A stretch of 64,000 nt of DNA from an uncultured Clostridia bacterium (GTDB taxonomy: Bacteria; Bacillota; Clostridia; Christensenellales; Borkfalkiaceae): assembly GCA_949290575.1 (NCBI GenBank), contig CASESJ010000001.1:124001-188000 (forward strand), read 5' to 3'. The translations under genes were made by a program, and so were the position numbers. Of this stretch, positions 44,294 to 52,834 are shown in pieces; the first letter of the stretch is position 1, and every line of letters begins with the position of its first letter. A model generated the notes under the pieces. That model worked only from the letters and a program-made list of their open reading frames with translations, did not search any database and had not been told where the DNA came from.

Positions 44294-44912
44294 ACAACTG
44301 TGGTCTGAATTCAAGAAGTTCATTTCCCGCGGAAATGTCGTCGACATGGCGGTCGGCGTAATTATTGCAGGCGCGTTCACGGCGATTGTCACGGCAATGA
44401 CAAAGGGAATTTTAATGCCCCTCGTAAACTGGGCAGTTCGGTCGGCAACTGGCGGTCAGGGTCTTGAAGGACTGCGCACAGTGCTCGGACAGCCGGTATA
44501 TTTATCCGATGCCGACGGAGTTGCAACAAATATCATAGACTGGTCAAATACGCTCTACATAGATTGGGGCACTATGATTAACAGCATAGTGGACTTTCTT
44601 CTTATAGCCGTCATACTGTTTGCGATTTTAAAGGTTTTCGTAGCCCTCAGACGCGTAGCTGACGATGTTACGAGCGACGACGCCAAGCAGAGGATTAAAC
44701 TCATCCGTAAATATAAAAAAGAAGGGTTGAACCTTGCAGAGGCTGGGAAGAAGGCTGACGAAACTCTGGCAGAAATGAAAAGAGTTGAAGAGGAGAAGAA
44801 AAAGGCTGAGGAAGCTGAAAAGGCTAAGCCTACCACGGAGGAACTACTCACTCAGATACGCGACCTGCTCGCTGAAAAAAATAATAAGTCGGACATGTCT
44901 GATATTAAATAA
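44280..44912 (+). CDS. mscL: Large-conductance mechanosensitive channel with long C-terminal extension
   Basis: 210 residues; the usual length is 120-150. TM1 with FISRGNVVDMAVGVIIAGAF is diagnostic. TM2 is at about 102-125. A charged helical tail of about 75 residues (RVEEEKKKAEEAEKAK) follows. The insert in the periplasmic loop is also long. The ATG at 44280 gives the family N-terminus MSKLKQLWSEFKKFISRGN. Confidence 0.92.
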   Translation: MSKLKQLWSEFKKFISRGNVVDMAVGVIIAGAFTAIVTAMTKGILMPLVNWAVRSATGGQGLEGLRTVLGQPVYLSDADGVATNIIDWSNTLYIDWGTMINSIVDFLLIAVILFAILKVFVALRRVADDVTSDDAKQRIKLIRKYKKEGLNLAEAGKKADETLAEMKRVEEEKKKAEEAEKAKPTTEELLTQIRDLLAEKNNKSDMSDIK

Positions 44913-44922
44913 TTCTGCAAAG

Positions 44923-44958
44923 AAAACCGCCCGTCGCTTGATAGCGACGGGCGGTTTT
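44923..44958. terminator. Bidirectional terminator between mscL and tRNA-Arg
   Basis: 15-bp perfect stem (44923-44937, 44944-44958), loop TTGATA, A-run and T-run on both sides. Confidence 0.92.
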
Positions 44959-44959
44959 A

Positions 44960-45034
44960 TGGTACTCCCGCTGGGAATCGAACCCGGAACGGCCCCTTAG
45001 GAGGGGGCTGTTATATCCATTTAACTACGGAAGC
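44960..45034 (-). tRNA. tRNA-Arg(CCT)
   Basis: On the minus strand: acceptor GCTTCCG/CGGGAGT, anticodon stem GCCCC/GGGGC with loop CTCCTAA (anticodon CCU, reads AGG), T-arm CCGGG TTCGATT CCCAG, discriminator A, encoded CCA. Confidence 0.93.
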
Positions 45035-45049
45035 ATATCTTACCTGAAT

Positions 45050-45078
45050 ATAATACAACAAAGGCGAAAAAAAATCAA
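45050..45078 (-). promoter_or_regulatory. Promoter of tRNA-Arg
   Basis: Minus strand TTGATT, 17-base spacer, TATTAT. Confidence 0.72.
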
Positions 45079-45288
45079 TAAATTACAGGCAGTTTTTTTG
45101 TGCCATGCAATAAACTGCACGGCATAGTTAATATGCAACTATAAAAGTTCTGATTAAATTAAAATATCTTTATTTCCATTGACTATGAGACCGCGAAACA
45201 AAATGTAAAATTTTATGCGTCATTTAGCCAAAATTAACTTAAATTACAAGTTTTTTATTGGAAAATAGTTCTATTATATGTTTTCGTA
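45079..45288. other. Gene-free AT-rich interval
   Basis: No coding region or structured RNA recognised between the divergent promoters of tRNA-Arg and the membrane-protein pair. Confidence 0.6.
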
Positions 45289-45317
45289 TTGAAATTATTC
45301 TTTGGTCATGCTAATAT
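45289..45317 (+). promoter_or_regulatory. Promoter of the membrane-protein pair
   Basis: TTGAAA, 17-base spacer, TAATAT with TGC before the -10. Confidence 0.75.
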
Positions 45318-45373
45318 AAAGCCAACAATAATAGGCTGAACCGCGTTGCGATTTGACCTGAATGAGGTGAAAG

Positions 45374-45808
45374 ATGAATGCTGTCATCTGGAAACAGTAC
45401 GGCGTGCGGTTGGGCAAGATATTGTCCAATCTGAATATAGCCGTCGTCGTCTTTTTGGTGGGCGGACTTATAGTTCTGTTTGCAGTTCCCGCAATAGTAG
45501 TTTTTAAAATTCTGCTGGCAATCGTAATCGTTATATGCTCTCTCGGTCTGATACTGCTTAAAGAGGGCTTTGCCGAGGTGATGTTTTCATTCGACGGGGC
45601 AAACAGTATAGGACCGTTCATTGACGCTTACGCCGCCGCGCTGCCGGCAATAGTTGCAGTCGCTCTGTCGTTTTCAATAGGCTCGTTTGTGTTGCTGATA
45701 TGTTGCAGTCGCAAGGGTGAACGCTCTGTCGGTCGGTTGGTATTTTCAGGCGTAGTCGCCGTCCTTGCCCTCATAGTTCTGATTGCGTTGTTGAGCGGAG
45801 GTGTATGA
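45374..45808 (+). CDS. Four-helix membrane protein, unknown
   Basis: 144 residues, hydrophobic: predicted helices at about 20-37, 41-62, 85-109 and 122-141. The loop between helices 2 and 3 contains FAEVMFSFDGANSIGPFID. I do not recognise the family. AGGTG lies upstream of the ATG. It is the first gene of a two-gene operon. Confidence 0.7.
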   Translation: MNAVIWKQYGVRLGKILSNLNIAVVVFLVGGLIVLFAVPAIVVFKILLAIVIVICSLGLILLKEGFAEVMFSFDGANSIGPFIDAYAAALPAIVAVALSFSIGSFVLLICCSRKGERSVGRLVFSGVVAVLALIVLIALLSGGV

Positions 45809-46320
45809 TGAACACTCTCATTATAAGCATTTATAATGCGCGCAAAAAAAATTACTCCGTTACTTGCGACGGCGAGGCGGTCGGGCTTAAGCGCAACCGC
45901 TACGGCATGCTTGAGGGCGTCGTCAATACCGAAAAAGATACAGTCTGCGTACGCGTTGAAGACTTCAATGAGCTCAGAAGTCCGCTGTGGTTTATCGCGT
46001 CTCTGTTCTTTTTTATAGTCAGTCTGTTCGGAATATTCGACGTCCGCAGAACTTACGATAAAAAAGGTCGTGCGCAGTGCGGCACGTTCAACGTAACTTT
46101 CAGGGAAAATCTTTGCGAATTGCAGCTGAAAGCCAGACCGTTTATGGACGGAACAGAGGCGTTCGGCACAGACGGGAATGCGGTTTATGAAGAAATTGAA
46201 AATTTATCTCAGACCGACAAGGTGCTTCGTCTCAGAGCGCGAATAATTATCGCAACGAAAATTCTGCTCTGGATTGCGCTGATAGCTGGAATAATTGCCG
46301 CAGTATTGCTCTCCATATAA
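45808..46320 (+). CDS. Two-helix membrane protein, unknown
   Basis: 170 residues. N-terminal soluble beta-rich part (1-52), helix (about 54-72), soluble middle part, and C-terminal helix (about 147-168). ATG 45808 is chosen over 45805 because GGAGG is then 6 bases away. The stop of the previous gene overlaps, so the two are translationally coupled and probably act together. No known motif. Confidence 0.7.
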   Translation: MNTLIISIYNARKKNYSVTCDGEAVGLKRNRYGMLEGVVNTEKDTVCVRVEDFNELRSPLWFIASLFFFIVSLFGIFDVRRTYDKKGRAQCGTFNVTFRENLCELQLKARPFMDGTEAFGTDGNAVYEEIENLSQTDKVLRLRARIIIATKILLWIALIAGIIAAVLLSI

Positions 46321-46401
46321 ACTGAATATTAAAATGAAAAAAGGCGCGGAATTTGCGCGGTTTCCATAGGGAATTTTTGCCACAAAATATAAGTGAAGTA
46401 T

Positions 46402-46445
46402 AGCGCACTATACCTTGTAAACAAGGCAAGTGCGCTTTCTATTTT
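46402..46445 (+). terminator. Hairpin terminator upstream of GNAT gene
   Basis: Outer arms AGCGCACT / AGTGCGCT and inner CCTTG / CAAGG with loop TAAA, then TTCTATTTT. Confidence 0.7.
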
Positions 46446-46471
46446 ACTTTTAAGTTATTTTGTTTTAGAAT
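46443..46471 (+). promoter_or_regulatory. Promoter of GNAT gene
   Basis: TTTACT, 17-base spacer, TAGAAT. Confidence 0.6.
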
Positions 46472-46507
46472 ATTATCAAAGATAAACAGTAATTTAGAGA
46501 TGTAAAA

Positions 46508-46954
46508 ATGATATATGAAATAAAAGAAAACAAAAAACGATATATTGACTTGCTTTTACTTGCCGATGAACAAGAAAGTATGATTAACCGATATATTGAA
46601 AAGAGCGTTATGTTTGTGCTTGACGATAACGGCATAAAAGCAGAGATAGTTGTTGATGACAACGGTAACGGAATTCTTGAAATAAAGAATCTTGCTGTCG
46701 CACCGCAATATCAAAGAAAAGGTTATGGCAAAATGCTCATTGATTATATTCAAACCGCATATAAAGACCGCTTTGTAATTTTGCAAGTCGGCACAGGGGA
46801 AAGTTCTTTAACTATTCCGTTTTATAAAAAATGTGGGTTTACGGAGAGTGGAAGAATCAAAAATTTTTTTACCGATAACTATGACCATAAAATTATTGAA
46901 AATGGCGTACAGCTTGTGGATATGATAATACTGCAAAAACAAATAAATTTGTAA
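46508..46954 (+). CDS. GNAT-family N-acetyltransferase
   Basis: 148 residues. The acetyl-CoA-binding motif is VAPQYQRKGYGKMLI, and FYKKCGFTESG is the typical C-terminal motif. The substrate is unknown. The gene is visibly richer in A+T than its neighbours, with many AAA, AAT and TAT codons, and is bounded by a terminator on each side. This suggests recent acquisition. Confidence 0.9.
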   Translation: MIYEIKENKKRYIDLLLLADEQESMINRYIEKSVMFVLDDNGIKAEIVVDDNGNGILEIKNLAVAPQYQRKGYGKMLIDYIQTAYKDRFVILQVGTGESSLTIPFYKKCGFTESGRIKNFFTDNYDHKIIENGVQLVDMIILQKQINL

Positions 46955-46975
46955 ATTACAATTTATCAGGCAATT

Positions 46976-47013
46976 AAAAAGAGCGAAGATTTTTGAAATT
47001 CTTCGCTCTTTTT
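46976..47013 (+). terminator. Terminator after GNAT gene
   Basis: Stem AAAAAGAGCGAAG / CTTCGCTCTTTTT. It could also end the pot operon on the minus strand. Confidence 0.85.
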
Positions 47014-47050
47014 AATATCTATGGGAATTGCGCTTTTTCCGCGCCTTTTT

Positions 47051-48715
47051 TTATTTTGCCAGAGCGTACCCCTTTTTGGGTCTGTGTTTGATGAAAAGTC
47101 TGTATCTGAATACGTAAAGCAGAATGGCTATGGCAATGCCTGCTATTACTGCCGCTACAACGCCTACTGTAACGGGAGATATATCAATCAGGTCGAGGCA
47201 GCGTACATTTATCCACATCTGGTTTATGTCGGAAAGCTTGTCGCCGAAGTCAAGCATTACAACGCTTCTGTCAATGACGTTAGAGGGGGGATATTGAGCA
47301 AACAGCTGTCTGCCGCGGTTGATTGCCGCACCGCTGTAGATATTATATTCAATATCATTGCCGTATTTTTCACCGAGTTTTTCGACTGTAGGCGGCAGAG
47401 CGTCATAGTCGAGCTCAAACGCCGACGCATCCACATACAGAGGGTCATATTCCTTGCCGAAGAAATAGCTTAAATCGTATTCGTACACGTCTGTAAGTTC
47501 TTCGTCGAAATACTCTTCCGAAGGGTCAAATACAAATCTGTACATCCAGTCCATATAGTTATATACGGTCTGGCTCGCTATGGAGGAGGTGTAGCCTATA
47601 TAGTACATATTCCTTACGGCATTATCGGGACGCGAAAGGAAATTGACGAATGCTTCGGCGGCTTCCTGTCTCTGGGCGTTTCCGTCAATGCCGCTTTTAA
47701 GCATTACCCAGCCGTCGAACCAGAGGTTCGTGCATTCGTCGGGTACGGAGTACCAAAGTTCGGTAGGATTGAGCTCGTCGCCTTCAGCCTCGTCCATTAT
47801 ATAGACCGCGTCGCCCGACCACTGGTAATTGGCTATAACTTTACCCGTTACCATATCGGCTTTGCCGCTGTCGGTTTCGAATGAGTAAACGTTTTCCTTT
47901 ATATCCTTGAGAACGTCTTCGGCATTTTCAATAGTTTCCGCTGCGGTGTCGTTGAGAATATCGCTGCGCCTTGTCGCGTCCTGCGCGCTTGTGCCGAGCG
48001 AGAGGAGTTCGTCGCGGTTTATCATGCCCAGAGTGACGAAATAAGCGTCTCTGACATTGTCCTTAATGGTGACCTGCTTGCCGTAATCGCTGTTTCTGAG
48101 GATATTCCATGTCTCCACATCGGCTGCGTCGAGCAGTTTATCGGGGTTATAGACAAGTCCCGTCGTGCCCCACATATAGCAGGCAGCGTAATTATTCCAC
48201 GTGCTGCCTTCCGAGCCGTACATATCGAATATGTTCGTTATATAGGGAGAGACGTTATTTATATAGTAATTCTCTTCGTTGTTTGTATCAAAAAATTCTT
48301 CCGAATAGGGCTGAATTCCGTCTTCGGCGAGCAACTTCATTATCATATAGTCCGAAGGGCATACGAGGTCATATTTGTCGCCGAGAGAAAGGCGGTTATA
48401 GAGGTCCTCGTTTGTGCCGAATGTCGAATATTCAACTTTTACTTCGTAATCATGATTTGCGTTGAACCATTCCACGAAGTCGTCAACCATGGAATTTTCT
48501 CCGAAGACGCCGTCCTCGAGGTTTTCCGCATAGGGGTTTTCTATGTCTATAAGTTCGTCGTCGCCCCAGTCTCCGAGGTCAATGTATTCCTCCCAGTTGC
48601 AAACTCTTAGCGTTATTACATCCGAAGTTGAGCCGCAGCCGAAGAGGGTAAGGGAAGAAGCCGCAAGTACTGCGCACGCAGAGAGCGTGCAGGCAACTTT
48701 TTTAAACTTTTTCAT
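47051..48715 (-). CDS. potD: Spermidine/putrescine ABC transporter, substrate-binding lipoprotein with C-terminal membrane helix
   Basis: 554 residues; PotD is usually about 350. A lipoprotein signal with lipobox LTLFGC is followed by VCNWEEYIDLGDW, a typical PotD start, and a PBP type 2 fold to about residue 400. The extra C-terminal part ends in a membrane helix (about 512-535, VTVGVVAAVIAGIAIAILLY) and a basic tail. The protein would be anchored at both ends. Last gene of the pot operon. Confidence 0.9.
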   Translation of the reverse strand: MKKFKKVACTLSACAVLAASSLTLFGCGSTSDVITLRVCNWEEYIDLGDWGDDELIDIENPYAENLEDGVFGENSMVDDFVEWFNANHDYEVKVEYSTFGTNEDLYNRLSLGDKYDLVCPSDYMIMKLLAEDGIQPYSEEFFDTNNEENYYINNVSPYITNIFDMYGSEGSTWNNYAACYMWGTTGLVYNPDKLLDAADVETWNILRNSDYGKQVTIKDNVRDAYFVTLGMINRDELLSLGTSAQDATRRSDILNDTAAETIENAEDVLKDIKENVYSFETDSGKADMVTGKVIANYQWSGDAVYIMDEAEGDELNPTELWYSVPDECTNLWFDGWVMLKSGIDGNAQRQEAAEAFVNFLSRPDNAVRNMYYIGYTSSIASQTVYNYMDWMYRFVFDPSEEYFDEELTDVYEYDLSYFFGKEYDPLYVDASAFELDYDALPPTVEKLGEKYGNDIEYNIYSGAAINRGRQLFAQYPPSNVIDRSVVMLDFGDKLSDINQMWINVRCLDLIDISPVTVGVVAAVIAGIAIAILLYVFRYRLFIKHRPKKGYALAK

Positions 48716-49514
48716 TTGCTTTTGTCTCCTTGCGCTTTTTAGCGGCGGTAAGGTTCATGATTACCACAACTATTACAACTATGACGAATATAAGTGTGGA
48801 AAGTGCCCACAGAGCCGTCTTGATTTCAGTCTGGCTGCCCTTGGTTGCGTTTACGACATATGTGCTTATAGTGTCGAACGTGGAAGGTTTTGTGTATGTC
48901 GTTATGAAGTAATCGTCGAGGGAGAGGGTGATTGCCAGCATAAAGCCCGAAACTATGCCGGGTACAAGCTGAGGGATAACCACCTTGAATAGAGCCTGCG
49001 CGGGCGTTGCACCCAGGTCGAGAGCCGCCTCGTAGAGGTTGTTGTCCATCTGCTTGAGCTTGGGGAGTACCGAAAGGTAAACAAAGGGAGCGCAGAGCAC
49101 AACATGACCTATTCCGAGGGGGACAAACGTGTCCTTGCTAACGCCGAGAAGAACTATCAGAAGCACGCAAACCGAAAAGCCGGTGACAATATCCGCATTG
49201 ACTACAGGTATCTGGTTTGCGGAGTGGAGTAAAGTCTTGCTCCATTTTTTGGAATAAAATCCGCCTATTGCGCCGAGAGTGCCCAAAATTGTGGCGATAG
49301 ACGCAGAGACGAGCGCGAGAATTACCGTTCCGAAAATCATGTCGCGCAGTTCTTCGTTCATAAAGAGGTGAACGTAGTTGTCAAAAGTAAAGGCATTCAC
49401 GCCCGCTCCGACCATTGCGGCGTCGGTAAAAGAATAGACCGCGAGCACGAGTATGGGAATATAGATGAAAAACAGTATAAGGCAAAGCCATATGACGGGT
49501 AAAAGTTTTTTCAT
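48702..49514 (-). CDS. potC: Spermidine/putrescine ABC transporter permease PotC
   Basis: 270 residues, six helices. The EAA loop is YEAALDLGATPAQALFKVVIPQL, which contacts the ATPase. Overlaps potB (4 bases) and potD (14 bases). Confidence 0.95.
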   Translation of the reverse strand: MKKLLPVIWLCLILFFIYIPILVLAVYSFTDAAMVGAGVNAFTFDNYVHLFMNEELRDMIFGTVILALVSASIATILGTLGAIGGFYSKKWSKTLLHSANQIPVVNADIVTGFSVCVLLIVLLGVSKDTFVPLGIGHVVLCAPFVYLSVLPKLKQMDNNLYEAALDLGATPAQALFKVVIPQLVPGIVSGFMLAITLSLDDYFITTYTKPSTFDTISTYVVNATKGSQTEIKTALWALSTLIFVIVVIVVVIMNLTAAKKRKETKANEKV

Positions 49515-50332
49515 AATATAGCCTCCCTGCCGCCGTTGTCGTCCTTATCGCTGAAGCGATTTGTAACCAGCGTCACGATGAATATGATGACGAGCAATAC
49601 GAGCGAAATCATCGAGCCGTTGTTCCAGTCGTATGCGCTGAAATAGCTGCCTATAAGGCTGCCCATGATATATGTCGAGTTGTAGAGCATATCGAGTACG
49701 ACGTAGTTTGTCATGGAGGGGAGCAGAACCATAGTTATTCCCGAAATAATGCCGGGAACAGAGAGAGGCAGCGTAACTCTCAGAAATACGGTAAATTTGT
49801 TCGCGCCGAGGTCCTGAGCGGCTTCCATGAGGTTTTTGTCGAGCTTTAAAAGCGAGGTGTAGAGGGGGAGTATCATGAACGGCAGAAAGTCGTAAGTCAT
49901 GCCTATGACCGAGTTGAGGAAGGGATAGGCTGAGATATTTCCCTCGAGAAAGGAGAGTATTTCCTTGAGCGCGGTTATTCTGAGGGTAAAGTTTATCCAC
50001 ATGGGCAGGATAAACAGCATCAGAAGAACATATTTCTTCTTGAAGTTGCTGCGCGCGAGGATATATGCCGTGGGGTAAGCTATTGCGAGGCAGAGGAGCG
50101 TGGTGCAGATTGCGAGCGCAAAGCTGTAAACGAGAGTGCCTAAAGTATTCGTGCTGGAAAAGAAACCCACAAGGTTGTCAATGGTAAAATTGCCCTGTCC
50201 GTTCGTGAACGCGTAATAAACTATTACAACGAGCGGAGCTATGACAAACAGTACCAAAAACGCCGCATAGGGTATGCACAGCTGTTTTCTGTTAAAGCGG
50301 AATTTCATCTCAGTCTTTGTCTCCGTCTGCAA
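49511..50332 (-). CDS. potB: Spermidine/putrescine ABC transporter permease PotB
   Basis: 273 residues, six helices, with the EAA loop MEAAQDLGANKFTVFLRVTLP. Overlaps the potA 3' end by 23 bases, so the operon is tightly coupled. Confidence 0.95.
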   Translation of the reverse strand: MQTETKTEMKFRFNRKQLCIPYAAFLVLFVIAPLVVIVYYAFTNGQGNFTIDNLVGFFSSTNTLGTLVYSFALAICTTLLCLAIAYPTAYILARSNFKKKYVLLMLFILPMWINFTLRITALKEILSFLEGNISAYPFLNSVIGMTYDFLPFMILPLYTSLLKLDKNLMEAAQDLGANKFTVFLRVTLPLSVPGIISGITMVLLPSMTNYVVLDMLYNSTYIMGSLIGSYFSAYDWNNGSMISLVLLVIIFIVTLVTNRFSDKDDNGGREAIL

Positions 50333-51824
50333 CTTTAAGCGTAAGCTTAATCTTATCCTTGGGAATTATAAGGCTGACAAAGTCGTCCGTGTTCCATAAG
50401 TCGGGGCAGGAGAGAACGTAATCGGCCTCGTTTTCCTCCGTTCTTACGATATAGCGGTAGTGGTCGCCCTTGTAAATCATGGAAATGATAGTGCCCTGCG
50501 CGCCACCTGCGTCCTTGTCGTCGCTCATGGTTATGTCGTGAGTTCCGACTTCAACATTGACTTCGACGCCCGTAAGGTCGAGCTTTTCGCCCTGAGCGGT
50601 TATGAGGTAACCGTCTTCGTCGAGGTGAGAGCCGGGATAGAGCGTGGTGACGTCGCATTCGAATTCGCCGTCGCCGAATTCTACGGTGTTGTTCTTGGTA
50701 ATGACGCCTTCGAAACGGTTGGTGGTGTATACGGGCATCATGAGGTGTATGCCGTCGGGCTCGATGTTCATGCCTATCGTGCTGCCGGGCTGAGCGTAAG
50801 CCGTGGACTGTATGACGATTTCATACTTGCCCATTTCAACTGTAATTTCGTAGTGAACGCCCTTGAAAACGGTGGATATGACTTTGCCCTTGAGTTTGCC
50901 GTCTTCGGGAGCGCAGATGATTATATCTTCGGGACGGACGACGACGTCGACGATCTGATTTATCTCGAAGTCGTCGAGGCACTTGAATGTTGCGCCGCAG
51001 AACTTGACTTTGCGCTTGCCTACTACCGTGCCGTTGAATATGTTGCTCTCGCCAATGAAGTCCGCAACGAAAGTGTTTACGGGTTCGTTGTAAATTTCAG
51101 TGGGCGTGCCGACCTGCTGGATGTCGCCGTCGTTGATAACGACGATTTTGTCGGACATAGTGAGGGCTTCTTCCTGGTCGTGCGTTACATATATAAATGT
51201 AATGCCCAGACGACGGTGCATCTTTTTGAGCTCAATCTGCATTTCCTTTCTCATTTTGAGGTCGAGCGCGCCGAGCGGCTCGTCAAGAAGGAGAATTTCG
51301 GGCTCGTTTACAATAGCTCTCGCTATTGCGATACGCTGCTGCTGACCGCCGGAGAGGGTGCTCACGCTTCTCTTTTCAAAGCCCTCGAGGTCAACCATTT
51401 CGAGAGCTTTTTTGACCTTTTTGTCAATTTCGCTCTTGGTCAGGCGTTCTTTTTTGGTATAGGTCTGACCTTCGGCGTTTTTATATGTGTTTTCCACTTT
51501 TTTGAGCTTCAGTCCGAACGCGATATTTTCGTAAACGTTCAGATGGGGGAAGAGCGCGTATTTCTGGAATACGGTATTTACGGGTCGCTTATTGGGAGGA
51601 AGGTGAGAGATGTCCTCGCCGTTGAGCAGAATTTTGCCCGACGTGGGAAGGTCGAAGCCTGCAATCATGCGCAGAGTTGTCGTCTTGCCGCAACCCGACG
51701 GACCGAGGAATGTAACGAATTCGCCTTTCTTTACGGCGAGGTTGAAGTTGTCGACGGCTACAGTTTCGTCGTCAAAGACTTTTCTCACGTCGATGAGTTC
51801 GATAATGTTCTGACTGTTGCTCAT
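50310..51824 (-). CDS. potA: Spermidine/putrescine ABC transporter ATPase with extended C-terminus
   Basis: 504 residues; PotA is usually 350-380. Walker A GPSGCGKTT, signature LSGGQQQR, Walker B LLLDEPLGALD, and H-loop YVTHDQ are intact. After about residue 280 a TOBE region (VRPEDI, GTVVGK) is followed by a second one (GTIISMIYKGDHYRYIV). The duplicate region could sense substrate or bind a regulator. Second gene of the operon. Confidence 0.95.
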   Translation of the reverse strand: MSNSQNIIELIDVRKVFDDETVAVDNFNLAVKKGEFVTFLGPSGCGKTTTLRMIAGFDLPTSGKILLNGEDISHLPPNKRPVNTVFQKYALFPHLNVYENIAFGLKLKKVENTYKNAEGQTYTKKERLTKSEIDKKVKKALEMVDLEGFEKRSVSTLSGGQQQRIAIARAIVNEPEILLLDEPLGALDLKMRKEMQIELKKMHRRLGITFIYVTHDQEEALTMSDKIVVINDGDIQQVGTPTEIYNEPVNTFVADFIGESNIFNGTVVGKRKVKFCGATFKCLDDFEINQIVDVVVRPEDIIICAPEDGKLKGKVISTVFKGVHYEITVEMGKYEIVIQSTAYAQPGSTIGMNIEPDGIHLMMPVYTTNRFEGVITKNNTVEFGDGEFECDVTTLYPGSHLDEDGYLITAQGEKLDLTGVEVNVEVGTHDITMSDDKDAGGAQGTIISMIYKGDHYRYIVRTEENEADYVLSCPDLWNTDDFVSLIIPKDKIKLTLKVADGDKD

Positions 51825-51839
51825 TATAGTAAGTTCTCC

Positions 51840-52373
51840 TTAAAAATTAGGTGGTGTGGAAATCCACAAAAATTTAGCGTTGGTTTTGCCGCAGTTGACA
51901 ACTCTGTGAGACTTGTCCGCCGCGTAGTAAAAGGTTTCGCCCTTTTTGCATACGTAATTGTTTTTGCCGAGTTCAATTCTCAGCCTGCCCTCCAGCACAT
52001 AGCCGAACTCCTCACCCTCGTGGGGGAAGTCGACTGGCGTTGCCGCTCCCGCCATAAGTTCGACAAGCACGGGCTCCATTTCGTTCTTCTGCGCATTTGG
52101 AATAATCCACTTGAGCAGCATGCCGTTTTCCTGCTTTTCTATAAAGTCATCCGAACTGAAAACTACGCGTTCGTCGTCTTCTTTTTTGAAAAATTCTGCA
52201 AGGTCTGTGCCGAGTGCTGCAAGAATGTCGCGCAGGGTGGCAATAGAGGGGGATGTTACGTTGTTCTCGAGTTGCGAGATGTAACCTTTTGTCAGTTCGC
52301 ATCTGTCCGCAAGCTCCGCCTGCGACAGGTTGAGCTGCAATCGCAACCTCTTGATTTTGGCTCCTATATCCAT
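51840..52373 (-). CDS. XRE-family regulator with cupin sensor domain (PuuR-like)
   Basis: 177 residues. Helix-turn-helix at about 5-60 (RLRLQLNLSQAELADR, KGYISQLE) and a cupin fold at about 105-175 (FPHEGEEFGYVLEGRLRIEL). Members of this type often sense polyamines or amino acids. It is the first gene of the pot operon, with AAGGCGG upstream of the ATG, and two matching palindromes lie at its promoter, so it probably controls itself and polyamine uptake. Confidence 0.9.
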   Translation of the reverse strand: MDIGAKIKRLRLQLNLSQAELADRCELTKGYISQLENNVTSPSIATLRDILAALGTDLAEFFKKEDDERVVFSSDDFIEKQENGMLLKWIIPNAQKNEMEPVLVELMAGAATPVDFPHEGEEFGYVLEGRLRIELGKNNYVCKKGETFYYAADKSHRVVNCGKTNAKFLWISTPPNF

Positions 52374-52390
52374 AATTCCGCCTTATAATA

Positions 52391-52444
52391 TAAACTTTTT
52401 GTTTACAATCTCTAAACGGTTAGCAATTATAAACAAAAAGTTTA
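52391..52444. promoter_or_regulatory. Paired operators of the pot operon
   Basis: TAAAC-TTTTT-GTTTA (52391-52405) and TAAAC-AAAAA-GTTTA (52430-52444): each a palindrome with a 5-base centre, and together a perfect 15-bp inverted repeat, centres 39 bases apart. TAAACGGTTA between them resembles a third, compressed site. The minus-strand promoter (about TTTAGA, then TATATT) is interleaved with them. Confidence 0.75.
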
Positions 52445-52789
52445 GTAAAAGATAACCGAATATGATTATAAAATTTAATAAAGTATTATGTCAATAATAT
52501 TAAATAAGAATTTGAAATACTTTTATCATGTTAATTATTTTCACATAAATTTCATAATTTGAGCACAGTTTACATTTTTAACCAAAAATTCAGGTAAAAC
52601 GACAGGGATATCACACAAATGTCTGCCAGATTTATATATTTTCATTTTTAAATAACAAAAGGTGCGGCGGCGCGAAATTGATTTCGCGCCGCCGCATCGC
52701 ATAAGGCATTTTTCTGATATTTTTTAATGAATAAATCTGTCTTAGCTATGAAACAGGCAGGTATTTTGTATGATTTTGTGCACGAAAAT
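52445..52789. other. Gene-free interval between pot operon and rpsT
   Basis: AT-rich, with no coding region I can support. Its one feature is a very stable 16-bp hairpin at 52663-52696 without a T-run. Confidence 0.6.
52663..52696. repeat. Orphan GC-rich hairpin
   Basis: 16-base perfect arms (52663-52678, 52681-52696) with centre TG, in the middle of AT-rich DNA and not adjacent to any gene end. Confidence 0.75.
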
Positions 52790-52813
52790 AAGGCGGACAG
52801 CATTGTCCGCCTT
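52790..52813 (-). terminator. Terminator after rpsT
   Basis: 10-bp stem AAGGCGGACA / TGTCCGCCTT, followed on the minus strand by TATTTT. Confidence 0.85.
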
Positions 52814-52834
52814 AAAGTGTTGATTTTTTAAATT

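Noticed and set aside
50460..52388. 642-codon open frame antisense to potA and its regulator
   Set aside because: A shadow of two well-identified genes; composition is unlike a real protein and no start signals are seen.
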